Shown here: one piece after another, positions 1 to 5,697 of the stretch
Layout: each line of letters begins with the position of its first letter
How positions within the stretch are numbered: the first letter of the stretch is position 1
Assembly (NCBI GenBank): GCA_002336855.1
Contig: DDEV01000042.1
Coordinates: 1 to 18,400 of the forward strand
Direction of reading: 5' to 3'
Source: Leucobacter sp. UBA1945
Lineage (GTDB): Bacteria > Actinomycetota > Actinomycetes > Actinomycetales > Microbacteriaceae
DNA: 18,400 nt
The notes under the pieces: generated by a model
The model's input: only the letters and a program-made list of their open reading frames with translations
What the model was told of the DNA's origin: nothing
The model's database searches: none
Made by a program: the position numbers and the translations under genes

Positions 1-1
1 G

Positions 2-649
2 CCCGTGCCCACGGCGTCGCTGCTCTCGGCGCGCGCGCTCTCGGTGCGCCACCCGGGCGCCGAGGTGCCGGCCGTTGCTGGCGTCAGCTTCGATGTGCGG
101 GCAGGCGACACCCTGGTCATCACCGGTGAGAGCGGCGCGGGCAAATCGACGCTCGCGCTCGCCCTCGTGCGGTTGCTCGACTATGAGGGCTCGTACTGCG
201 TGGGTGGTGTTGAGGCTCGCGAGTTGTCTGCGCATCAGCTGCGCGGCTTCGTCGGGCTCATCGAGCAGCAACCCCAGCTCTTCGATGCTGACATCAGGCA
301 GAACCTCAAATTTGCTCGCGACACTGCGAGCGACGGTGAGCTGCTCGCCGTGCTCGAGCGGGTGGGACTTGGCGATTGGGCGCGCGAGCGGGGCGGCCTT
401 GATGCCCGCGTTGGCGAGCGGGGCGCACTCGTGTCTGGCGGCCAGGCGCAGCGCATTGCGCTCGCGAGGGCACTGCTCGCAGATTTTCCCGTGGTGATTC
501 TCGACGAGCCGACTGCCGGCGTCGACCGCGAGCTCGCCGACCGGCTGCTCATCGAGATGCTCGGTGCTCTGCCCGACGACCGGGCGGTCGTGCTGATCAC
601 GCACACCGAGTTGCCAGCAGGTCTTTCGGTCTCTCATCTCGCGCTGTAG
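2..649 (+). CDS. cydC: Thiol-reductant ABC exporter subunit CydC, C-terminal ATPase domain (5' end outside window)
   Basis: This is the nucleotide-binding domain of an ABC transporter whose membrane half lies upstream of the window. The frame is open to the left edge, so the GTG at 5 is probably an internal valine and not a start. Counting from that GTG, one sees Walker A GESGAGKST (41-49), a Q-loop in IEQQPQLFD, the ABC signature SGGQ (144-147), Walker B VVILDEPT with the catalytic Glu168, and the switch His200 in LITHTE. The ADFPVVILDEPT wording, and the gene ending soon after the H-loop, fit CydC. With CydD, CydC exports cysteine/glutathione-type reductants and is needed for cytochrome bd assembly. 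The ATPase family is certain. The CydC assignment is an inference, because the transmembrane half and any cydD or cydAB neighbours cannot be seen. Confidence 0.8.
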   Translation, partial: PVPTASLLSARALSVRHPGAEVPAVAGVSFDVRAGDTLVITGESGAGKSTLALALVRLLDYEGSYCVGGVEARELSAHQLRGFVGLIEQQPQLFDADIRQNLKFARDTASDGELLAVLERVGLGDWARERGGLDARVGERGALVSGGQAQRIALARALLADFPVVILDEPTAGVDRELADRLLIEMLGALPDDRAVVLITHTELPAGLSVSHLAL

Positions 650-691
650 TGAGGGCAACCCAGGTGCGGCCAGCCGCTTACGGGATGCTCC

Positions 692-707
692 TCGGCGCGC
701 GCGCCGA
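692..707. terminator. 16-bp perfect G/C palindrome after cydC, possible terminator stem
   Basis: An uninterrupted self-complementary 16-mer (TCGGCGCG followed by its reverse complement) lies 42 nt after the cydC stop. Flanking CCTC and GAGG can lengthen the stem with a small bulge. No T-run follows it. Intrinsic terminators in actinobacteria often lack a U-tract, so termination of the cyd operon is plausible. A chance G/C palindrome cannot be excluded. Confidence 0.35.
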
Positions 708-769
708 AGAGGTCGCATTCGCCTAGCATTGACGAGACCGGGTACCACCCCGAGAAGTGAGAGGGAATC

Positions 770-1651
770 ATGGCGAAGAAGAAGCCGACTGAGCTTTGGT
801 TCGATGCCGAGCCCCTGCTCGGTGCGCAGAAGAAGTCACTGCTCGGCAAAGCGATGACGCCCTTGCCCGGCGCGACCCTTTCCAGAGCTCAGGTCTACGC
901 CCTTGCTGCCTTTGCCGAGGCGAACGGCCTCGACTTCGACGCATTCATTCGCCCGAAGCAGCGGAAAACCCCGTTGCCGGGCCTGGTGCTCGATGGCGAT
1001 TGCGAGGCGCGGCTGCTCTATCAAGACACGCCCCGAATCGAGTTCGGCAACCACGGGTTCAGGTTTTTGCTGCATGAGAGCGACCTCTCGCCGACACGGC
1101 GCGGGTACATCGCAATTCGACACGACCTCCAATTGCCGCATATGTTTCTGCGATCTCACACCCCGGGTGCGATGACGCCGCTCGCGGTCGCATCGCCGGT
1201 CGTGAACTTTCTCGGCGCGTTCGATTTCGAGCGCACCGACCCCTCGCACACCGCACTCGATGCCTTTCGCGAGCGGGCCGTGATCCTCGATGACCTGCCC
1301 GACGCGCCCTTCAAGGCATACCTCGAGCCGGGCCACGAGGATCACGCGCGAAGCCTGCTCGCCGGTGACGCGGCACCGCACCTCGCCGACTTGTCACGTT
1401 CGTTCGATATCGAGAACGACGGCGGCTGGCTGTTGGTGTACAGCTACTTCGGCGACATCAGCACCGTCGACCCCGAGACCTGGGCGTGGGCATTCGCCGC
1501 GGCCTCGCGCATGCTCGACGTGCTCGAAGTTTGGGGTGCAGACTACTCTGCCGCACACCTACCCTGGCGTACGGGCCGAGTCGTGAAACGACCAAAGCAC
1601 CTCGACGGTGCGCTTCGCGCGTTCGCCCCCGTGATGCGCAAGCTGAAGTAA
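770..1651 (+). CDS. Uncharacterised soluble protein, paralog of the next gene
   Basis: This is a 293-residue protein of unknown function with no signal peptide and no membrane segment. The start is an ATG preceded by GAGAGGG (759-765), a usable ribosome-binding site, and a TAGCAT hexamer (724-729) could be its -10 box. The body shares an order of motifs with the protein encoded immediately downstream: an AFAEANG helix (residues 47-53), a GYIAIRHDLQLPHMFL strand-turn (112-127), and a C-terminal stretch (about 181-250) containing FKAYLEPGHE, a WLLVYSYFGD strand and DPETWAWAF. The arrangement recalls DUF3137-like cytoplasmic domains, but I cannot confirm membership. The two genes are probably an ancient tandem duplication. 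Function unknown. Confidence 0.85.
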   Translation: MAKKKPTELWFDAEPLLGAQKKSLLGKAMTPLPGATLSRAQVYALAAFAEANGLDFDAFIRPKQRKTPLPGLVLDGDCEARLLYQDTPRIEFGNHGFRFLLHESDLSPTRRGYIAIRHDLQLPHMFLRSHTPGAMTPLAVASPVVNFLGAFDFERTDPSHTALDAFRERAVILDDLPDAPFKAYLEPGHEDHARSLLAGDAAPHLADLSRSFDIENDGGWLLVYSYFGDISTVDPETWAWAFAAASRMLDVLEVWGADYSAAHLPWRTGRVVKRPKHLDGALRAFAPVMRKLK

Positions 1652-1678
1652 CTGTCTCGCTCCGCGAGCGGCTGCCGG

Positions 1679-1684
1679 TAGCGT
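1679..1684 (+). promoter_or_regulatory. Candidate -10 box TAGCGT for a leaderless start
   Basis: TAGCGT fits the actinobacterial TAnnnT form and ends 7 nt before the GTG at 1692, so transcription could begin at or next to the start codon. No Shine-Dalgarno sequence is present. I see no convincing -35. A small hairpin (CTCGC-TCC-GCGAG, 1656-1668) sits just upstream and may end the preceding transcript. Confidence 0.4.
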
Positions 1685-1691
1685 TGTCTGC

Positions 1692-2828
1692 GTGAAGCCC
1701 ATAACGTTCGACCTCTCGCCGCTGCACGAAGAGATCGACTCTCGTACCGCTCGCGAGTTCGAAGCACGATTCGGTCAGGCACCCAAGCCGGTAAACGCCC
1801 GTCGCTCTGCAGTACTTGACATCGTCGGGCTTTTTCTCTGGCTCATTGTCTGCGTCGCCACGGTCGTGATCACGGTGATCGTGCCAAACGACGTGCACAC
1901 GCTCGATGAACCCCTCGAGAGATCTGTATTCGGCCTCGCGTTGGTGATTCCACTGTCTATCGTGTTCTTTCTCATTTATGTTCCGATCATGTCGGTCGCG
2001 GTTCGCGGAACCCCGACGCGATTTGCGCGGTACCGACTCGCGAGGTTCGCCGAGGCAAACGGTATGAGCTACAGCTCCCGAAGGGTGGCAAACGATACCA
2101 CGCTCGCGTTTGACGTGGTGCACGGCGAGCATCCGCTGCCTATCGAGATCGGCAACCTGCACATCTCGCCACACGAGAACGTAGAGGCGACCGTCAAGGA
2201 CTTTGCATATGGCTATGTCGCGGTACGTCTTCCGCACGCCATGCCGCACATCGTGCTCGATGCGACGAGCAATGACCTCGCCATCTCGCTCGGTGTGTCG
2301 ATCGAGCAGAATCAGCGTCAGAGCCTCGAGGGTGATTTCGACCGGCACTTTGCGCTCTACTGCGCTGAAGGCTACGAGCGGGACGCGCTCTACATCTTCA
2401 CCCCCGATGTCATGGCGAGTTTCGTCGACGGGGCGGCGGCACTTGATGTGGAGTTTCGCGACGACACGCTGTTCTTCTATAGCGCGGATCAGCTCAGCAC
2501 CCCTGATGAGAACCGCTGGAGGCTGATCGAGGGCGCGCTCGGCGCGGTGCTGCCGCAGCTGCAGTCCTGGCAGCGCTGGCGCGACACCGTAGCTCTCGAC
2601 GAGCCGACGATCAGGCCGCTGGAACCGGCCGCCGCTGAGCCCACCTCGGCACCTCAGAGCGAACCCGAAGAACCGACTGATTTGCCGACGCTGCTGATCT
2701 CGTTGCGCACGGCAGAGCTTTCGACGAAATCAATCAAGCGAAAGACGCCGCTCTGGGCGCGACTCGTGATGATCGGGGTGCTCGCCTACGTCGCGGTGTT
2801 GGTCGGTCTTGCGATCGCACTCGACTGA
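1692..2828 (+). CDS. Uncharacterised membrane-anchored protein with a cytoplasmic domain, paralog of the preceding gene
   Basis: This is a 378-residue protein of unknown function. Three hydrophobic segments are visible: residues about 41-64, 81-104 and 355-376. The region between the second and third (about 105-350) is hydrophilic and probably cytoplasmic. That region carries RLARFAEANG (116-124), GYVAVRLPHAMPHIVL (174-189) and a well-formed C-terminal motif, ALYCAEGYERDALYIFTPDVM (221-241), followed by LDVEFRDDTLFFYSAD. These line up with AFAEANG, GYIAIR..LPHMFL and FKAYLEPGHE..WLLVYSY of the gene before it. A Pro/Glu-rich linker (about 308-332) leads to the last membrane segment. The GTG start is chosen because TAGCGT lies 7 nt upstream and no ribosome-binding site is seen. 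The gene converges with pabC, 18 bp away. Confidence 0.85.
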   Translation: MKPITFDLSPLHEEIDSRTAREFEARFGQAPKPVNARRSAVLDIVGLFLWLIVCVATVVITVIVPNDVHTLDEPLERSVFGLALVIPLSIVFFLIYVPIMSVAVRGTPTRFARYRLARFAEANGMSYSSRRVANDTTLAFDVVHGEHPLPIEIGNLHISPHENVEATVKDFAYGYVAVRLPHAMPHIVLDATSNDLAISLGVSIEQNQRQSLEGDFDRHFALYCAEGYERDALYIFTPDVMASFVDGAAALDVEFRDDTLFFYSADQLSTPDENRWRLIEGALGAVLPQLQSWQRWRDTVALDEPTIRPLEPAAAEPTSAPQSEPEEPTDLPTLLISLRTAELSTKSIKRKTPLWARLVMIGVLAYVAVLVGLAIALD

Positions 2829-2846
2829 GGCTCGTCGTCGAAAGGG

Positions 2847-3605
2847 TTAACGCTCGGCCGCGAGAAACGGCTGCCAGGTCTTATCGAGCGCCGCGCGTGC
2901 GTAAGCGAACCGCGCGGCGTCCGGCTCGGGCGCTGCGGTTCCGTCAATGCTGGTGACCACCCGAATTCCGTGCAGCGCGTTGATCGCCCAGACCTCGCAC
3001 TCGGCGAGCTCTGCAGGGGTGATCTCGGCGGGCTCGAGCGCACCGAGCAGCTCGCCCAGTAGCGCTTCGGTGACCGACGCGACGCGATCCTTCGCGGCGG
3101 CTCGAAACAGCTGCCCGCCGCGCCACCACACCAGGCTCGTCGTTGCGCCCTCACGCACGATGCCGTCGATACCCACCAGCAGCGCCTCGGCGCCGAGCGC
3201 GCGGTTGAGCGCGGCGTAGCGAGAAATGTTCGGCCCCTTGCGGTCGGAGTGAGGGGCAGCGGGGGAGAGCGTCGACACGAGGCTGAGCGTGTCGCCGAGC
3301 TCGGGGAGCGGGCGCAGGCTGAGGCGCAGCTCGAAGTCGCCGTGCGCTGCGCGCCAGAGCTCCCACCTCGGAAACCCGTCGCCGTATGCCGCGATCGTGC
3401 GGCTTGTCTCGTCGAGAAAGTTGCCGACTCCGCGCAGCGCGCCGCTGCTGGCAGCGTGAGTGCTGCGCGCGAACCGTGCGAGGTGGTGCCCGAGGCCGCG
3501 CACCTCTGCGGCACCGGTCTGAGGGTCGATTCGCACGCGAAATGAATCGGCGACGAGCAGCTCTTCGCTCGCGTCGTCGGCGGCAAGTCGGTGGGCCTGA
3601 GGCAT
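2847..3605 (-). CDS. pabC: Class IV aminotransferase, probable aminodeoxychorismate lyase
   Basis: This is a 252-residue fold-type IV PLP enzyme. The probable PLP-binding lysine is Lys123 in DRKGPN, followed by the ALNRALGAEALLVG helix, and the family's REGATTSLVWW segment (151-161) carries the Glu152 that contacts the cofactor ring. The expected reaction is removal of pyruvate from 4-amino-4-deoxychorismate to give p-aminobenzoate for folate synthesis. The substrate is inferred mainly from its neighbour: it is transcribed divergently from pabB, which makes that intermediate. Branched-chain or D-amino-acid aminotransferases share the fold and are the alternatives. The ATG at 3605 lacks a strong ribosome-binding site, so a slightly different start is possible. 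Confidence 0.82.
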   Translation of the reverse strand: MPQAHRLAADDASEELLVADSFRVRIDPQTGAAEVRGLGHHLARFARSTHAASSGALRGVGNFLDETSRTIAAYGDGFPRWELWRAAHGDFELRLSLRPLPELGDTLSLVSTLSPAAPHSDRKGPNISRYAALNRALGAEALLVGIDGIVREGATTSLVWWRGGQLFRAAAKDRVASVTEALLGELLGALEPAEITPAELAECEVWAINALHGIRVVTSIDGTAAPEPDAARFAYARAALDKTWQPFLAAER

Positions 3606-3686
3606 GACTCAATCTTTGCATCTTGCGCGGCTCGCGTGGAGATCGCGCAGACGTCACGCTTGGCCCGTGCCGGGGCCGCCAGCAAG

Positions 3687-3692
3687 TATGGT
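3687..3692 (+). promoter_or_regulatory. Candidate -10 box TATGGT for leaderless pabB
   Basis: TATGGT (TAnnnT form) is followed by exactly 6 nt and then the GTG at 3699. This spacing puts the transcription start on the start codon. It supports 3699 as the pabB start and places the promoter in the 93-bp divergent gap with pabC. A TTGGCC at 3660-3665 could be a poor -35, but the 21-nt spacer is too long. Confidence 0.45.
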
Positions 3693-3698
3693 TATCAG

Positions 3699-5024
3699 GT
3701 GGTCGTGCGCGCTGTCACCTGGCCGCGCGACACGGTATCGGTCGCGCGTAGTCTGGCGCGCGTCGACAGCTGGTTCTGGCTCGACGGCTCGGCCGCCGAA
3801 CCGAACGGGGGTGCCGGCCGCAGCTTTCTGGGCGAGGCGACCCGGGTGACGTACGCGCGAAACGGTGACGAGCGATCGTTTCTCGATTCGCTCCGCGGCG
3901 GCGAAGACGCGGGATCGGTTGTCGTGCTCGGCTACGAGTTCGGTCTCGCGCTGATGGGCGAGCCCGCCGCAAGCGACGACGCGGCGCCCGCGTTCGCGTT
4001 GCACCCGTCAACCGTGCTGGTGCTCGATCACGCGAGCGAGCGAGCCGAGTTGCGCGGGCCGAGCGACGCGGCGATAGACACGTGGATCGAGCGGCATGGA
4101 GCGGCGCTTGACCAGTTCGAGTCGGTGCCGCGTGGCCCCGGCACCGGAGACATCGAGACTGCCGATGGCGCACCCCTCGCCCTCTCGTGGCGGCGCAGCG
4201 ACGCCCAATACCTCGAAGACGTCGCCGCGTGCAAACGCGCGATTCGTGATGGTGACGCCTACGTGCTTTGCCTCACCGACACGGCGACGGCACGCCTCGG
4301 TGCTGAGGTCGATCCTCTCTCGATCTATCTGAGGTTGCGTGCCTCAGGGGCGGCGGTTCGCGGGGCCGTCATCGTGACTCCGGGCAGGGCACTCGTGAGC
4401 GCGAGCCCTGAACGCTTCCTGAGCAAGCGCGGCGACAATGTCGCAACTCACCCGATCAAGGGAACGAGGCCAAGGGGGGTGACGCTTGAGCAAGACGAAG
4501 CATTGGCGCACGAACTTGCCGCCGACCCCAAGGAACGGGCCGAAAACCTGATGATCGTCGACCTCATGCGCAACGACCTGAGCCAGGTGTGTGAGCCAGG
4601 CACCGTGCACACCGACGGTTTCTTGCGCGTCGAGCACCACCCTCGCGTGCACCAGCTGGTCAGCACGGTTTCTGGCAGACTGCGCGACGGCCTCGACGTG
4701 TTCGATGCGATTGCGGCGTGTTTTCCGGGTGGCTCGATGACCGGCGCACCGAAGCGACGTGCGGTGCAGTTGCTCGCCGAACTCGAGGCGGGCCCTCGGG
4801 GTCTGTACTCCGGGTGCTTCGGCTGGTTCGACCCCGCGGGCGATGCCGAGATCGCGATGACGATTCGAAGCATCGAATTGCGGGGGCAAAAAGGATCCCC
4901 GGGTCTTGCTCTCGTCGGCGCCGGCGGGGGAGTGACTGCCGACAGCGAGCCCGCCGCAGAGCTCGCAGAGAAGCAGTTGAAGGCCGCGCCCATGCTCGCG
5001 GCCCTCGGCGTGATCGCCCGCTGA
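3699..5024 (+). CDS. pabB: Aminodeoxychorismate synthase component I
   Basis: This chorismate-binding enzyme makes 4-amino-4-deoxychorismate from chorismate with ammonia supplied by a PabA glutaminase, which is not in this window. From the GTG at 3699 it has 441 residues. The diagnostic motif is PIKGTRPRG (about 252-260): PabB enzymes carry the catalytic Lys of PIKGT, here about Lys254, whereas anthranilate synthase has PIAGT. Other core motifs are DPKERAEN..IVDLMRNDL (276-294), HHPRVHQLVSTV (313-324), FPGGSMTGAPK (342-352) and GLYSGCFGWF (368-377). The frame stays open back to 3591, which would overlap pabC. I prefer 3699 because of the leaderless promoter and because the upstream stretch does not look like protein. 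It lies divergent to pabC. Confidence 0.92.
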   Translation: MVVRAVTWPRDTVSVARSLARVDSWFWLDGSAAEPNGGAGRSFLGEATRVTYARNGDERSFLDSLRGGEDAGSVVVLGYEFGLALMGEPAASDDAAPAFALHPSTVLVLDHASERAELRGPSDAAIDTWIERHGAALDQFESVPRGPGTGDIETADGAPLALSWRRSDAQYLEDVAACKRAIRDGDAYVLCLTDTATARLGAEVDPLSIYLRLRASGAAVRGAVIVTPGRALVSASPERFLSKRGDNVATHPIKGTRPRGVTLEQDEALAHELAADPKERAENLMIVDLMRNDLSQVCEPGTVHTDGFLRVEHHPRVHQLVSTVSGRLRDGLDVFDAIAACFPGGSMTGAPKRRAVQLLAELEAGPRGLYSGCFGWFDPAGDAEIAMTIRSIELRGQKGSPGLALVGAGGGVTADSEPAAELAEKQLKAAPMLAALGVIAR

Positions 5025-5041
5025 CCCGAGTCCCAGCGGCG

Positions 5042-5530
5042 CTACAACGATTCGGCGACGCGAGCGAGAGCCGCGATAACCGCGCCCCATCCCTCATGGA
5101 AGCCGAGTTGCTCGTGCAGTGCGCGGTCGTCTGCCGAAGCGTGCCGCACCCGCACCTCGTACAGTGTGCCGTCGGGGTGGTCGCTGAGCGCAAACTCCGC
5201 GGTGATCGCCACGGGCTCCGGGCGCGCCGGTCTGCGAGCGCTGTCGAGTGCGTTCGTAAACATGATGTTCTCGCCCTGCTGCGCTTCGAGAAAGAGCGCG
5301 TTCATGTGGGGCACAAAGGTCTGCCCGTTCTCGCTCATCTGAGTGACGAGAGGGCCGCCAATGCGCAGCTCCAGCTGGTCGACCCGGGCATGCATCGGCT
5401 CGGGGAGCCACCACTTCGCGAAGAGCTCTGGATCTTCCCACGCTCGCCAGACGGCGTCGCGAGATGCATTGATGATGTACTGCAGCTCGAGATCGAGTTG
5501 TGGGTCGCTGGGGTCGAGGAATGCGCGCAT
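5042..5530 (-). CDS. SRPBCC / AHSA1-type protein
   Basis: This is a 162-residue protein with the typical opening of the AHSA1 (activator of Hsp90 ATPase homolog 1-like) branch of the SRPBCC fold: INASRDAVWRAWEDPELFAKWWLPEP near the N-terminus (INAS..VWRAW..PE....WW), a beta-rich centre, and the C-terminal helix EQLGFHEGWGAVIAALA. Such proteins form a ligand-binding helix-grip cavity. In bacteria their substrates are mostly unknown, and I infer none. The frame is open upstream to 5641, but the ATG at 5530 is chosen because a complete promoter ends 6 nt before it and the domain starts just after it. It converges with pabB (17 bp) and is divergent from leuS. Confidence 0.88.
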   Translation of the reverse strand: MRAFLDPSDPQLDLELQYIINASRDAVWRAWEDPELFAKWWLPEPMHARVDQLELRIGGPLVTQMSENGQTFVPHMNALFLEAQQGENIMFTNALDSARRPARPEPVAITAEFALSDHPDGTLYEVRVRHASADDRALHEQLGFHEGWGAVIAALARVAESL

Positions 5531-5536
5531 ACTGGC

Positions 5537-5565
5537 AGTATCCGACAGCGGGTCGCCTACGACAA
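5537..5565 (-). promoter_or_regulatory. Promoter of the SRPBCC gene (TTGTCG, 17 nt, GATACT), leaderless
   Basis: On the minus strand TTGTCG (5565-5560) is separated by exactly 17 nt from GATACT (5542-5537), and the ATG follows 6 nt later. Both hexamers match the housekeeping sigma consensus at four of six positions with ideal spacing. It is the only promoter in the window where both boxes are clear. The mRNA should start at or next to the start codon. Confidence 0.6.
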
Positions 5566-5602
5566 GCCCCGGCTGCGCGCCTCGGCGGGGGAGTGAACCC
5601 GC

Positions 5603-5608
5603 TATTCT
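5603..5608 (+). promoter_or_regulatory. Candidate -10 box TATTCT upstream of leuS
   Basis: TATTCT matches TATAAT at four of six positions and is the best -10-like hexamer in the divergent gap before leuS. The expected start point falls about 7 nt downstream, right before an ATG at 5617 that opens a 26-codon ORF. No -35 is evident. Confidence 0.4.
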
Positions 5609-5609
5609 T

Positions 5610-5624
5610 GAACAGTATGTGTTC
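5610..5624. promoter_or_regulatory. GAACA-N5-TGTTC inverted repeat at the leuS promoter
   Basis: This inverted repeat has perfect 5-bp arms and a 5-bp centre. It sits directly after the candidate -10 and spans the predicted transcription start and the ATG at 5617. The position suits a repressor operator. The spacing does not fit the actinobacterial LexA box (GAAC-N4-GTTC). The arms are short, so a chance occurrence is possible. Confidence 0.3.
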
Positions 5625-5697
5625 GCAGCAGTGCGGGCCAATTCGTGCCGCGTGGCGCGAGATCAGAACGGCAATGAAGTTTCGAGGTAGCGAGTGA
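5617..5697 (+). CDS. Possible 26-codon leader ORF overlapping leuS
   Basis: A short ORF starts with ATG 8 nt after the TATTCT -10 box, so it could be translated without a leader. It ends in TGA at 5695-5697, which overlaps the leuS GTG at 5694 (GTGA overlap). The leuS ribosome-binding site lies inside its last codons, so translational coupling would be natural. The peptide begins MCSQQCG and contains no leucine, so it is not a classical leucine attenuator; the two early cysteines are notable. Third positions are G or C in 16 of the 25 codons after the ATG, which is neutral evidence. It could be noncoding leader. Confidence 0.35.
   Translation: MCSQQCGPIRAAWREIRTAMKFRGSE

Noticed and set aside
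5..649. Stand-alone ABC ATPase starting at GTG 5
   Set aside because: The frame is open to the window edge and the domain begins only a few residues in, which fits the C-terminal half of a fused CydC-type exporter.
1458..2348. Minus-strand open frame of 296 codons opposite the tandem unknown genes
   Set aside because: Arg/His-rich composition without motifs, and it runs across the end of one gene and into another whose paralogous sequence supports the plus strand.
5610..5624. LexA (SOS) box upstream of leuS
   Set aside because: The arms contain GAAC and GTTC, but they are 7 nt apart and not the 4 of the actinobacterial LexA box.
5617..5697. Leucine attenuator or T-box controlling leuS
   Set aside because: The leader peptide has no leucine codon, and the leader is too short for a T-box stem I with a specifier loop.
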